This document shows, piece after piece, positions 8,360 through 16,955 of a stretch of 37,800 nt of DNA (positions are counted from its first letter, which is position 1; every line of letters starts with the position of its first letter). The notes below the pieces were generated by a model. The model saw nothing but the letters and a program-made list of their open reading frames with translations, searched no databases and was not told the origin of the DNA. Origin of the DNA: JBAXPV01 sp037132075 (GTDB lineage Bacteria > Bacteroidota > Bacteroidia > Bacteroidales > CAIXZF01); assembly GCA_037132075.1 (NCBI GenBank), contig JBAXPV010000038.1, positions 1 to 37,800 on the forward strand, in the 5' to 3' direction. The position numbers and the translations under genes are program-made.

Positions 8360-9193
8360 TTATTCAGCTTTCGTTCCGATTCCCAGGCTGTCCTGCCTGT
8401 ATTTCTGAAGAAAGGTATTAAAATCAAATTTTTTATCAGACCTATAAATCAGGTCAATTTTTTCTCCGCTCTTATGAAAACCTTTGGAAATGTAGGAAGG
8501 GCTTTGTTTATAAACCCTGGCTGTCAAAGTGTCTTTCCCATCCTCAAAGCTTTCGTTACCAAGTACAAAGAACGCCGAATTGATCGCGTTTATTGCCTCA
8601 TTACGCTTCATCCCCAGGAGGAGCGGAATTTGGGTGCTTTCCCCGCCACTTCCGTTACCTAGCTGCAAGTCGATGCGTTCACCTTTCTCAATCCATGTCC
8701 CCGGTTCTACATCACGGCCTTTGTGACGTTGTCTGAGTACTGCATTTTTTGCGATATCAGGCACATACTCCATGTTTCCGGGCTTGAGGCCATAGGATTC
8801 CAATACGGCAATAGCCTGGCGGAAAGTCAGATCTTTCAGGTCGGGCATACTTACCTGTTCCGGTTTAAAAGCGACGAGTGTCAGGTAAATTGCCCTGACA
8901 GGCTTGACCTTTGAATTGGGGGGTGGTTCCTGGAAAGCGATACTGCCTTTCTTTTTGTTGATGTCAAAAATTGAGTCGATAATGACAAAACTGAAGTCAT
9001 CCAGGTCTTTGCGGTCATCCAGTTCAGGCATCGTCAAACCTACAAGATTGGGTACCAGTACCTCTTTTCCGTGATGCGTATATATTCCCATAAGCCATCC
9101 TGTTATTGTCAGCAAGATGATTGTGACAACAAGGGCGATACCTCCATGCCGGGAATATTTATTTTGTAGGATACTTTGTTTCATAGGTCGCAT
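8360..9193 (-). CDS. PASTA-domain membrane protein
   Basis: A 277-residue protein with one N-terminal membrane helix (about residues 17-37, IALVVTIILLTITGWLMGIY) and three periplasmic PASTA modules at about 42-110, 113-182 and 187-255. Characteristic phrases are VPNLVGLTMPEL, MPDLKDLTFRQAIAVLESYGL and IPLLLGMKRNEAINAI. PASTA domains bind peptidoglycan or beta-lactam-like ligands, which fits its place beside ddl. There is no kinase or penicillin-binding catalytic domain, unlike Firmicutes and Actinobacteria PASTA proteins. ATG 9184 (MKQSILQ) is an alternative start. It is the first gene of the PASTA-T9SS-rluD operon and divergent from ddl. Confidence 0.9.
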   Translation of the reverse strand: MRPMKQSILQNKYSRHGGIALVVTIILLTITGWLMGIYTHHGKEVLVPNLVGLTMPELDDRKDLDDFSFVIIDSIFDINKKKGSIAFQEPPPNSKVKPVRAIYLTLVAFKPEQVSMPDLKDLTFRQAIAVLESYGLKPGNMEYVPDIAKNAVLRQRHKGRDVEPGTWIEKGERIDLQLGNGSGGESTQIPLLLGMKRNEAINAINSAFFVLGNESFEDGKDTLTARVYKQSPSYISKGFHKSGEKIDLIYRSDKKFDFNTFLQKYRQDSLGIGTKAE

Positions 9194-9217
9194 AAATATC
9201 TGCGCTCAAATAACCTG

Positions 9218-9225
9218 CAAAGATA
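9218..9225 (-). promoter_or_regulatory. Candidate -7 element of the PASTA-T9SS-rluD operon
   Basis: The minus strand reads TATCTTTG followed by C, an exact TAnnTTTG match 25 bp upstream of ATG 9193. Only 11 bp separate it from the ddl box on the other strand, so the two promoters overlap. Confidence 0.5.
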
Positions 9226-9236
9226 GGAATTCTGCT

Positions 9237-9244
9237 TAATTTAG
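9237..9244 (+). promoter_or_regulatory. Candidate -7 element for ddl
   Basis: TAATTTAG (TAnnTTTG with one change) ends 16 bp before ATG 9261. A related TAnnTTAG box is seen before nuoA. Confidence 0.33.
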
Positions 9245-9260
9245 CCCCAAATTATTAACT

Positions 9261-10235
9261 ATGAAGAAGGTTGCAGTAATCGCAGGTGGCGATGGTGGCG
9301 AGTTTGAGGTCTCGCTGAAAAGTGCTGAAATGGTTTATGATCAGCTCGATCCCAAAAAGTATGAACCTTACCTGGTTTTGATGCAAGGGAGTAAATGGCG
9401 TGTAAGTCTTGATGGTAAAGAGATTGCTGTCGACAGGAACGATTTCAGCTTTAAGAAAAAAGGCAAAAAGATTATTTTCAATGTGGCCTTTATCGCCATC
9501 CATGGCAGCCCCGGTGAAGACGGAAAACTGCAAGGCTATTTTGACTTGATCAAGTTACCTTATACGGCCTGCAATACCCTTGTTTCCGCCCTGACTTTCA
9601 ACAAATACCTCACCAAACAGGTCGTAGGTTCCTTTGGACTTCCCATGGCCAAAGCCAAATTGCTGCGTGTTGGCGACAGTTTTAACGTGGATGAGATTTG
9701 TAAAGAGCTGAAACTTCCTATTTTCGTGAAGCCCAACAACAATGGCTCCAGTGTAGGCGTTACCAAAGTGAAGAAAAAAGAAGACCTGATCCCTGCTATC
9801 GTAGTCGCTTTTCAACACGATACCGAAGTTTTGGTTGAGGCTTTTATGCCCGGACGAGAGATGGCCTGCGGCGTATTCCGGGATAAAGACAATCTGGTTG
9901 CCCTTCCGCTTTGCGAGATCGTGAGCAAAAGGGAGTTTTTTGACTACGAAGCCAAGTATACACCCGGCATGGCTGATGAATTGGTTCCGGCACCTGTCAC
10001 TGTTGCTGAAGAGATTGATTGCAAAGAGAAATCATTGTTCCTTTATGATGCCCTTGGCTGTAAGGGAATCGTCCGTTTCGATTACATCCTGAATAAAGAT
10101 GGTGTTTTCCAGTTCCTGGAAGTCAATACCATCCCCGGTTTGGGCAAAGCCTCTATCGTCCCGAAAATGGTGAAAGAGCATGGGTGGAAGGTCTCGAAAC
10201 TCTTTACCAAGGTCATCGAAAATTCTGTAATCTGA
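9261..10235 (+). CDS. ddl: D-alanine--D-alanine ligase
   Basis: ATP-dependent joining of two D-alanines for peptidoglycan precursor synthesis. The 324 residues span the N-terminal fold (VIAGGDGGEFEVSLKSAE), the HGSPGEDGKLQGYFDL segment (about 75-90), and an ATP-grasp domain with PIFVKPNNNGSSVGVTKV (about 155-172) and the metal-binding ELEVNT-like FLEVNTIPGLGKAS near residue 292. YTACNTLVSALTFNKYLTK replaces the enterobacterial YTGxGxxAS loop, as is usual in Bacteroidota. Its last codons and stop lie inside a heptamer repeat array, so the final residues (ENSVI) are encoded by repeat units. M48 peptidase follows 43 bp downstream. Confidence 0.95.
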   Translation: MKKVAVIAGGDGGEFEVSLKSAEMVYDQLDPKKYEPYLVLMQGSKWRVSLDGKEIAVDRNDFSFKKKGKKIIFNVAFIAIHGSPGEDGKLQGYFDLIKLPYTACNTLVSALTFNKYLTKQVVGSFGLPMAKAKLLRVGDSFNVDEICKELKLPIFVKPNNNGSSVGVTKVKKKEDLIPAIVVAFQHDTEVLVEAFMPGREMACGVFRDKDNLVALPLCEIVSKREFFDYEAKYTPGMADELVPAPVTVAEEIDCKEKSLFLYDALGCKGIVRFDYILNKDGVFQFLEVNTIPGLGKASIVPKMVKEHGWKVSKLFTKVIENSVI

Positions 10236-10262
10236 ATTCAGAATTCTGAATTCCGAACTCGA
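10221..10262. repeat. AATTCTG heptamer array overlapping the ddl stop
   Basis: Six in-phase 7-bp units: AATTCTG, TAATCTG, AATTCAG, AATTCTG, AATTCCG, AACTCGA. It contains a perfect 20-base palindrome at 10234-10253 (GAATTCAGAATTCTGAATTC). The first two units encode the last residues and part of the stop of ddl. Confidence 0.75.
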
Positions 10263-10278
10263 GCATTTTAAAATATTC

Positions 10279-11067
10279 ATGAGAAAATACTTCATCATCC
10301 TTTTAATACTCACCTTGATATCCTGCGGCAAGGTCCCGCTGACCGGCCGCAAGCAGATGATTTTATTACCGGAAAGCCAGGTGATGGCTTTGAGTCTGAC
10401 GAGTTATAAGGAATTCCTTGGAAAAAATCCTGCTTTACCAGCCACCGATGCTTTTGCCCAGAAGGTGAGGATTGTTGGACAAAAGATCAGTATTGCTACA
10501 GAAAATTATTTAAGACAAAAAGGTTATGCCAACAGGCTTGCCGGTTATAAATGGGAATTCAACGCTGTGAACAACAAGGAAGTCAATGCGTGGTGTATGC
10601 CGGGAGGGAAAGTGGTTGCTTACACCGGCATCTGGCCTGTTGCCAAGGATGATGCGGGTCTGGCAGTTGTCCTTTCCCATGAGATCGCCCATGCCATTGC
10701 CGAGCATGGCAATGAACGGATGAGTCAGCAACTGGCGCTCCAGGTTGGCGCACAAGGACTTGATATTGCTTTGCAAAAACAACCAGATCTTACCCGGAAT
10801 ATTTTCCTTACCTCATATGGCGTTGGTTCTCAGCTTGGGATTCTCGCCTATTCAAGAGAGCACGAACTTGAAGCCGACAGGCTTGGCCTGATCTTTATGG
10901 CTATGGCTGGATATAATCCGGAGCGGGCATTGACCTTCTGGCAGGATATGAAAAATGTTGGCGGTGCAAAACCCCCGGAATTCCTGAGTACCCATCCCAG
11001 CGATGCAAACCGCATTGAGAAGGTGAAGAAGTATTTGCCGGAGGCGAAGAAGTACTATAAGCCTTAA
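10279..11067 (+). CDS. M48-family metallopeptidase lipoprotein
   Basis: A 262-residue zinc peptidase of the Oma1/LoiP/YcaL type, probably in periplasmic envelope quality control. The N-terminus MRKYFIILLILTLISCGK is a lipoprotein signal with acylated Cys16. Zinc motif: His134-Glu135-x2-His138 (HEIAH), with third ligand Glu196 in EHELEADRLG. PGGKVVAYTGIWPVAK precedes it, as in this family, and THPSDANRIEKV closes the fold. It is co-directional with ddl and may be on the same transcript. Downstream, the gap to convergent rdgB is filled by repeats. Confidence 0.92.
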   Translation: MRKYFIILLILTLISCGKVPLTGRKQMILLPESQVMALSLTSYKEFLGKNPALPATDAFAQKVRIVGQKISIATENYLRQKGYANRLAGYKWEFNAVNNKEVNAWCMPGGKVVAYTGIWPVAKDDAGLAVVLSHEIAHAIAEHGNERMSQQLALQVGAQGLDIALQKQPDLTRNIFLTSYGVGSQLGILAYSREHELEADRLGLIFMAMAGYNPERALTFWQDMKNVGGAKPPEFLSTHPSDANRIEKVKKYLPEAKKYYKP

Positions 11068-11074
11068 GACTCAC

Positions 11075-11098
11075 CGCGGAGACGCAGAGTCGCGCAGA
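11075..11098. repeat. CGCGGAGA-type octamer array
   Basis: Three in-phase 8-bp units, CGCGGAGA, CGCAGAGT, CGCGCAGA, start seven bases after the M48 stop. Short, so the call is tentative. Confidence 0.45.
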
Positions 11099-11179
11099 AA
11101 TATTATACCAATTCTATTAATTGCGGCTCAATAATCAACAAAAATGAGCTCTATTTGCTGTTACGATGAGCTTAAAATG
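11099..11179. other. Unassigned intergenic DNA in the M48-rdgB convergent gap
   Basis: AT-rich sequence with a partial inverted symmetry around GAGCTC at about 11145-11150 and GAGCT at about 11168. I see no ORF and no RNA gene. It may be a fragment of an old mobile element, but nothing identifies it. Confidence 0.3.
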
Positions 11180-11207
11180 ATTGCGGAATGCGGATTGCGG
11201 AATGATT
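11180..11207. repeat. ATTGCGG heptamer array
   Basis: Four in-phase units: ATTGCGG, AATGCGG, ATTGCGG, AATGATT. Bases 11189-11205 are the exact reverse complement of 11504-11520, so this and the array at the rdgB stop form a 17-bp inverted repeat around the hairpin cluster. Confidence 0.72.
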
Positions 11208-11281
11208 GACAATTTGAAAATTGCGAATTAATTAAAATTGTCTGATTTATTGTATTTTGTGATCCCAAGTGATTTTATGCC

Positions 11282-11472
11282 GTCCCTACGGGACTTTATT
11301 TTACTCGTTCCCTGCTTGCTACAAAAAATATGTCCCTACGGGACATTGCAAAAGCCAGGATTTCAGAGAAACACAATTCGATTGCCAAAGCTTGAACCTA
11401 CCCAAAGTCCCGTAGGGACTTAATCTTTGTAGCCGGAGAATTAAGGGTTTAAGGCCAAAGTCCCGTAGGGAC
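11282..11472. repeat. Four GTCCCTACGGGAC hairpin units in two inverted pairs
   Basis: The 13-mer GTCCCTACGGGAC (stem GTCCC/GGGAC, loop TAC) occurs at 11282-11294 and 11332-11344. Its reverse complement GTCCCGTAGGGAC occurs at 11407-11419 and 11460-11472. Members within a pair are 37-40 bp apart and the pairs face each other. This resembles REP/BIME-type palindromic units. It may help end transcription from both sides of the convergent gap. Confidence 0.8.
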
Positions 11473-11503
11473 GACACAAATTCCAAAATCAAAAAATTCA
11501 AAA

Positions 11504-11524
11504 TCATTCCGCAATCCGCAATTA
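11504..11524. repeat. TCATTCC/GCAATCC heptamer array at the rdgB stop
   Basis: Units TCATTCC, GCAATCC, GCAATTA; the last contains the rdgB stop codon. It is the inverted partner of 11180-11207. Confidence 0.65.
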
Positions 11525-12133
11525 TTCCAGTTCTCCAAACGTAAACAAGAACGCTGACAGCGCCCGAAACGCCTCTCCCCTGTGACTGATGGCGTTTTTC
11601 TCTTCCATGCTCATCTCTGCAAAACACAGATCTGAATCCTCAGGGAGAAAAATCGGATCATAGCCAAAGCCGGTGCTGCCGCGTCTTTCGTCTAAAATTA
11701 TACCGTTGACTTCGCCTGAAAATAAGAATTCATTTCCATTGTATATGAGCGCAATCACGGTACGGAACCGGGCTGAACGTTCTGTTTTTCCCTGCATCTC
11801 CAACAAGACTTTGTTGATATTGTCATCGAAGCTACAGCCTTCCCCGGCATAACGGGCGGCATAGACACCGGGACGACCGTCAAGTGCATCGATCTCAAGG
11901 CCGGTATCGTCGGCGAAACAATCTTTGCCAAAACGATTGTACACGAAACGGGCCTTGGACAAGGCATTGCCTTCCAGGGTATCTTCTTCTTCAGGAATGT
12001 CGCCGGAGAAATTGAGGTCCTTAAGCGTGATCAGCTTGAAAAACTCCTCGAAATGAGGATATTCTTCTTCAAAAAGCGACAGGATTTCCTGGGCTTTATG
12101 GGCGTTTTGGGTGGCGAAAACAAGGTCTTTCAT
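11522..12133 (-). CDS. rdgB: XTP/dITP pyrophosphatase (RdgB/HAM1 family)
   Basis: Cleaves non-canonical purine triphosphates (dITP, XTP) to monophosphates and so protects DNA. From ATG 12133 it has 203 residues: MKDLVFATQNAHKAQEI opens with the family's ATxNxxKxxE motif, FADDTGLEIDALDGRPGVYAARYAG carries the substrate-loop and metal Asp residues, and GSTGFGYDPIFLP and SHRGEAFRAL complete it. The ATG eight codons further up would add a non-family MTKTQKHT leader, so 12133 is preferred. It lies downstream of nuoN on the same strand with a 62-bp gap containing a hairpin, and may be read through from the nuo operon. Confidence 0.94.
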   Translation of the reverse strand: MKDLVFATQNAHKAQEILSLFEEEYPHFEEFFKLITLKDLNFSGDIPEEEDTLEGNALSKARFVYNRFGKDCFADDTGLEIDALDGRPGVYAARYAGEGCSFDDNINKVLLEMQGKTERSARFRTVIALIYNGNEFLFSGEVNGIILDERRGSTGFGYDPIFLPEDSDLCFAEMSMEEKNAISHRGEAFRALSAFLFTFGELE

Positions 12134-12156
12134 TGTGTGTTTTTGAGTTTTGGTCA

Positions 12157-12180
12157 CCCTTCACCCGAATGGGGGAAGGG
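12157..12180. terminator. Hairpin between nuoN and rdgB
   Basis: CCCTTCACCC (12157-12166), loop GAAT, GGGGGAAGGG (12171-12180): a ten-pair stem with one A-G mismatch. It lacks a U tract on the nuo strand, so it may attenuate rather than terminate, or be a dispersed palindrome. Confidence 0.4.
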
Positions 12181-12195
12181 CCGGGGATGGGGGCT

Positions 12196-13566
12196 TTATA
12201 TTAACTGTACCGGATAAATCCCCATCCCGATAACCATAATCACACAAATCGCCATGGCAATGGAAGACGTAAGCGGGAATTCAATTTCTTTCTCTACAGG
12301 ATTATCGCTGAAGACATAACGAAGGACTGCGAAATAATAGAAGATTCCTATCAAAGCGAGGACTACGGCTGCTATTCCCGGCCAGGTATATCCACTGCTG
12401 ATTACCAGGTAAAACACGAAATATTTCGCGAAAAAGCCTGCCAATGGCGGAATCCCGGCCAGTGATAAAAGCGCTATGGTAAAAACAAAAGCCAGCCAGG
12501 GTTTAATTTTCCATAAGCCTCTGAAAATCTCAATTTGTTCTGAGCCTCCGCTGGCATGCTTCACAGAGAAGAAAACAGAGAAAGCGATCAAAGTAGCCAG
12601 GCTATACGTAAATGAATAAAACCAGACAGTATTGGCTGAAAGCTGATGTAATGGAACCATGGCCAATAATAGAAACCCACTGTTGGCAATGCTCGAATAG
12701 GCCAGCAGACGTTTAAAGCTGAGCTGCCAGATGGCGGAGAAGTTGCCGACAATAAGCGTCAGGAAGGTGATGATCCAAAGCATATACTGCAACGAATGTG
12801 AAATGGATCCGAAACCAGCCATCAGTATCCTGTAAAATGCTGCAAAACCTGCCATCTTCACGACGGTCGACATAAAAGCTGTGACCAGGGTAGGGGAGCC
12901 TTCATAGACATCCGGGCTCCAGAAATGTAAGGGGGCTGCGGCAACTTTGAATGTCATTCCCAGGAAGATGAGCATCACCCCTACAATAAAGAAGCTGGGG
13001 AGCTCACTTTGCCTGCTGGTTGCGAACTCCAGGATTTCTGGGAGGTAGAAACTTGCGGTGGCGCCATAAACGAGGGTGATGCCAAACAGCAGGAAGGCTG
13101 AGGCAAAGGATCCCATCACGAAATATTTAAAGGAAGCCTCATTGGCGCGCAAGGAATGACGTTTGCTGCCGGAAAGCACATAAAGCGGAATTGAAAGGAC
13201 TTCGATGCCGATAAAGAGTACGACCATATTGGTGAAAGAGGTCATCAGGAATGCACCTGGCAATACCAGAAGCATCAGTGAGTAATTCTCAGCAACATTC
13301 TTGTCCATGTCCTTATAGTACTCGATGCCGAGAAGGAAAATAATTATCGTGCAGAAAATCATTGCCCCGTTAAAGGCCAGGGAGTAATTGTCGAAAACGG
13401 CCATATTGCTGAAATTGCCCGGCCCTGAACCCCATTCCAGGAAAGTGCTGCCAAGCGCAAGTAACAGGCCGACGATAGCAACTGGTGCCAGCCATTTTTT
13501 TGTATTTCCCAAACCCATGAAGAGCAGGACCAGACCCAGAATTGCCGTAATAATCAATGCACCCAT
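12196..13566 (-). CDS. nuoN: NADH-quinone oxidoreductase subunit N
   Basis: One of three antiporter-like proton-pumping subunits of complex I in the inner membrane. The 456 residues form about 13-14 hydrophobic helices. The conserved core includes GIEVLSIPLYVLSG (helix 5 glutamate, about residues 121-134), the APLHFWSPDVYEGSPT loop (about 211-226) and LLAYSSIANSGFLLLA with the conserved Lys before it (about 283). LAGIPPLAGFFAKYFVF marks the discontinuous helix 12. It is the last gene of the nuo operon and starts nine bases after the nuoM stop. Confidence 0.95.
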   Translation of the reverse strand: MGALIITAILGLVLLFMGLGNTKKWLAPVAIVGLLLALGSTFLEWGSGPGNFSNMAVFDNYSLAFNGAMIFCTIIIFLLGIEYYKDMDKNVAENYSLMLLVLPGAFLMTSFTNMVVLFIGIEVLSIPLYVLSGSKRHSLRANEASFKYFVMGSFASAFLLFGITLVYGATASFYLPEILEFATSRQSELPSFFIVGVMLIFLGMTFKVAAAPLHFWSPDVYEGSPTLVTAFMSTVVKMAGFAAFYRILMAGFGSISHSLQYMLWIITFLTLIVGNFSAIWQLSFKRLLAYSSIANSGFLLLAMVPLHQLSANTVWFYSFTYSLATLIAFSVFFSVKHASGGSEQIEIFRGLWKIKPWLAFVFTIALLSLAGIPPLAGFFAKYFVFYLVISSGYTWPGIAAVVLALIGIFYYFAVLRYVFSDNPVEKEIEFPLTSSIAMAICVIMVIGMGIYPVQLI

Positions 13567-13575
13567 CTGTTCTTC

Positions 13576-15030
13576 TTATTTGTAGCTAAAAGTGATGTTC
13601 AACAAGTCCTGAACTGAGTTTTCCGTCAGGTTAAGGAGTAATTGGGGGAAAATCCCGAATAGAATCACAAGCGCAACCAAAGGAATGATCATCAGTTTCT
13701 CATTCAGTTTAAGATCGGGGAAATTTGCTGTAACAAGATTCAGTTCTCCCAGCATGGCTCGCTGATAGGCGTATAGCATGTATACGGCGCCCAGGATCAA
13801 TGTCATTCCCCCCAGGATAGAATACCAGGGCATCGCTGGAAACAAACCTGCGATCATCAGGAATTCCCCGGGAAAGCCATTAGTGAGTGGTAATCCTATC
13901 GAACCCAGGACTATAATGAGCATCAACCCGGAGAAAATTGGGGCAATGTTACGAATGCCACCCAGTCTTTCCAGGTTTGATGTCCCGGTTCGTTCTTCGA
14001 TGAGCTGGACGAAATAAAACAAGGCAACAATCAGGATCCCATGTGAAAAACTTTGTAACAGAACACCTTGAATCGCCATGTTGGTTCGGGCAAAAATGGC
14101 AGCTCCCATCAAACCTGCATGTGCCAGGGATGACCAGGCGATCAGCATTTTCAGGTTGTTCTGGCGCAAGGCGATCACTGAAGCATAGATCATCCCGGCC
14201 AGTGGCAGAAAGATGATGATATGCGAATACTGTTCTGTATAATATGGCATTACGGGAACCAGCCAGCGGATGATGCCGTAGATCCCCATCTTCATCAACA
14301 GACCCGCCAGAATCATCGTCCCCTGGTATGGAGCGGTGGTATATGTCTGTGGTTGCCAGCTGTGAAAGGGGAATAATGGAATTTTAATAAAGAAAGCCAC
14401 TGCCAGCATGAAAAACACCCAGCTGTCGCCTGCCGATTTTAACGACAAAGACGTGAAAGCTGCATGGTCGAAACTGTGTGTTGGTGTTTTGCTATAAAGG
14501 AAAATAAAGACAGCAAGCATAAACAAACTGCCAAAAAGGGTATAAATAAAGAACTTCAATGTAACGGGCTGCCTTCTTTCCCCACCCCATAGAAACAGGA
14601 TAAAAAAGACCGGAATCAGTGCCAGTTCCCAGAAGATATAAAACACGATCGCATTAAAAGAGGTGAATACTCCGATCAACGCGGCCTGCGTAAAGAAGAT
14701 GAGGGCATACAAGAGGTTTGGCTTTTGTTGCTTATTGATGTCTCCTGAAAAAAGAATGAACGGGATCAGCAAATTGGTTAGGAGGATCATCAATAAACTA
14801 ATGCCATCGATGCCGAAATTCCAGTTGATGCCCAGTTGATCTACCCAGGGTGCCTGGAAGATAAATTGCATCCCGCCTTGTGGATCAAAAGAATAAACAA
14901 GTACCGCGGTTAAAACAAGCTGAATTAACGACAACCCAATAGACAGGTTTCTGATAATAACATAATTACGGTTTGTCAGGATGAGAAACCCGGCCAGGAA
15001 AGGAAATGCTATAAGGATCAGGGTCATCAT
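13576..15030 (-). CDS. nuoM: NADH-quinone oxidoreductase subunit M
   Basis: Second antiporter-like pump of complex I, 484 residues from ATG 15030. A TTG two codons earlier (15036) overlaps the nuoL stop and is less likely. FWELALIPVFFILFLWGG supplies the conserved helix 5 glutamate (about 136). FPFHSWQPQTYTTAPYQG, with AGLLMKMGIYGIIRW after it, carries the transport lysine (about 239). LKMLIAWSSLAHAGLMG and IGLPLTNGFPGEFL follow. The start lies two bases after the nuoL stop, so coupled translation is likely. Confidence 0.95.
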   Translation of the reverse strand: MMTLILIAFPFLAGFLILTNRNYVIIRNLSIGLSLIQLVLTAVLVYSFDPQGGMQFIFQAPWVDQLGINWNFGIDGISLLMILLTNLLIPFILFSGDINKQQKPNLLYALIFFTQAALIGVFTSFNAIVFYIFWELALIPVFFILFLWGGERRQPVTLKFFIYTLFGSLFMLAVFIFLYSKTPTHSFDHAAFTSLSLKSAGDSWVFFMLAVAFFIKIPLFPFHSWQPQTYTTAPYQGTMILAGLLMKMGIYGIIRWLVPVMPYYTEQYSHIIIFLPLAGMIYASVIALRQNNLKMLIAWSSLAHAGLMGAAIFARTNMAIQGVLLQSFSHGILIVALFYFVQLIEERTGTSNLERLGGIRNIAPIFSGLMLIIVLGSIGLPLTNGFPGEFLMIAGLFPAMPWYSILGGMTLILGAVYMLYAYQRAMLGELNLVTANFPDLKLNEKLMIIPLVALVILFGIFPQLLLNLTENSVQDLLNITFSYK

Positions 15031-15032
15031 GA

Positions 15033-16955
15033 TCAAAAGAAGCTTAGGTTTAACAGTAAAAAGAACAGGATCCCTGCGATCATGGCAAAAAGATAAAAAC
15101 CAATGCTTCCTGTCTGAAGCTTACGTACCAGATTCCCGGTTTCAAGGGCTAACATCCCTGCTCCATTCACAAGCGGGTCAATGATTCCTCGTTCAATTCT
15201 TTCGAAAAGAAAACTGGAGAGCCATTCAAATGGCCTGACAAAGAGGGTGTTATAAATTTCATCAACATAATATTTGTTGTAGACAAGCCGATAAAAGAAG
15301 TTCTTCTGAATATCATCTGCTGTTGGCACTGACTTCTTTTTCAGATAGATCAGGAAGGCAGCAAGAACAATCAAGCCAAGCAAAAATAATGAGGAAATAA
15401 TTAGATAGAGCTCAGTGGATTCAGGGATCTGCATGAGTGCCGAATGATTCAATATGCCAATAGAAGGCCATAGGAAAAGACTTAATTTTTCAGATCCGCC
15501 AAAGAGATGGGGAAGGTTCAAAAATCCCCCGAAGAAGGAAAGGAAGGCAAGGACCACCAAAGGCCAGGTCATCACCCTGGGGCTTTCATGCATATGATGG
15601 GCTTCAGCATCTGTCCCTCTGAAACCCCCATGAAAGACCAGGAAAAACAAACGGAACATATAAAAACAAGTCATCAGGGCCCCCAATAAAGCACCCATAT
15701 AAATCCATGGATTGTAAGCAAAGGCCCGGATCAGGATCTCATCTTTGGAAAAGAAGCCTGAAAAAGGAGGAATTCCTGAGATTGCCAGGGTGGCGATCAG
15801 GAAAGTCCAATAAGTATAAGGCATGACTTTTTTCAAACCACCCATATTGCGGATATCTTGTTGGCCGTGTAAAGCATGGATCACACTGCCAGCCCCGAGG
15901 AACAAAAGAGCCTTAAAAAAAGCATGAGTCATCAGGTGAAAAACTGCCCCGGAAAAAGCGCCGACCCCAAGGGCAAGAAACATATATCCGAGCTGGCTCA
16001 CCGTAGAATAGGCAAGAACTTTCTTAATGTCATTCTGGAATAAGCCGATGGTCGCGGCAAAAATTGCAGTTGTAAGACCAATGATCACAATAATACCCAT
16101 GGTGAGCGGGGCCAGGACAAAAAGCTGGGAGGAACGGGCAATCATATAAATTCCGGCCGTGACCATCGTAGCCGCATGGATCAAAGCAGAAACCGGCGTT
16201 GGACCTGCCATGGCGTCGGGCAACCAGGTGTAAAGCGGGATCTGGGCACTTTTCCCTAATGCTCCAATTAACAAGAGTATGGTAATCAGCGTAATGACAA
16301 TGTTTCCTTGAGGGAAAGTGCTTAGACGGCCAAAGATTTCAAAATAACTTACCGACTGGAATGTGTAAAACAAAAGAATGATGCCCAGGAGAAAACCAAG
16401 GTCCCCGATCCTGTTCATGATAAATGCTTTCCTGGCGGCTAAGTTAAAGGCATTGTTTTTAAACCAGAAGCCGATCAAAAGGTAAGAACAAAGCCCTACG
16501 CCTTCCCATCCCATGAAGAGGATGATGAAATTCGCGCCCATCACCAGCAGCAGCATGGAGAAAGTAAAGAGATTCATATAGGAGAAAAACGACACAATGC
16601 CTTCGTCATCAGACATATATCCTATTGAATACACATGGATCAGGAAACCCACACCTGTAACCACCAGCATCATGATTATTGAGAGTGGGTCGATCAGTAA
16701 TTCAAATGGGATCTGCAATTTTCCTACCCGCAGCCAGTCGCCATAAGTGATGCATAAAGAAGGATTAACACTCGATTTTTGTGAGATAAAGAGTGCCACA
16801 GCAAAGGCAAATGAAAGGAATACGGCAAGGCTCGCAATGATCCCCGCAGAACGGCCATTGAGAAATCGTTTCCCCAAAGCAGTGATTAAAAAACCTGCAA
16901 GCGGGAATAAAAGGATAAGCCAGCTGTTATAGGCCAGATAGGTAAAATCTACCAT
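15033..16955 (-). CDS. nuoL: NADH-quinone oxidoreductase subunit L
   Basis: Distal pump of complex I, 640 residues, about 15-16 helices plus the long lateral helix at the C-terminus. Seen: FMGWEGVGLCSYLLIGFW (helix 5 glutamate, about 149), IPLYTWLPDAMAGPTPVSALIHAATMV (quoted only in part by family habit; about 243-269), VLAYSTVSQLGYMFLALG and ISGIPPFSGFFSKDEIL. The C-terminal segment after residue 560 (YNKYYVDEIYNTLFVRPFEW) is the usual bridge to the lateral helix. The start overlaps the nuoK stop by seven bases. Confidence 0.95.
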   Translation of the reverse strand: MVDFTYLAYNSWLILLFPLAGFLITALGKRFLNGRSAGIIASLAVFLSFAFAVALFISQKSSVNPSLCITYGDWLRVGKLQIPFELLIDPLSIIMMLVVTGVGFLIHVYSIGYMSDDEGIVSFFSYMNLFTFSMLLLVMGANFIILFMGWEGVGLCSYLLIGFWFKNNAFNLAARKAFIMNRIGDLGFLLGIILLFYTFQSVSYFEIFGRLSTFPQGNIVITLITILLLIGALGKSAQIPLYTWLPDAMAGPTPVSALIHAATMVTAGIYMIARSSQLFVLAPLTMGIIVIIGLTTAIFAATIGLFQNDIKKVLAYSTVSQLGYMFLALGVGAFSGAVFHLMTHAFFKALLFLGAGSVIHALHGQQDIRNMGGLKKVMPYTYWTFLIATLAISGIPPFSGFFSKDEILIRAFAYNPWIYMGALLGALMTCFYMFRLFFLVFHGGFRGTDAEAHHMHESPRVMTWPLVVLAFLSFFGGFLNLPHLFGGSEKLSLFLWPSIGILNHSALMQIPESTELYLIISSLFLLGLIVLAAFLIYLKKKSVPTADDIQKNFFYRLVYNKYYVDEIYNTLFVRPFEWLSSFLFERIERGIIDPLVNGAGMLALETGNLVRKLQTGSIGFYLFAMIAGILFFLLLNLSFF

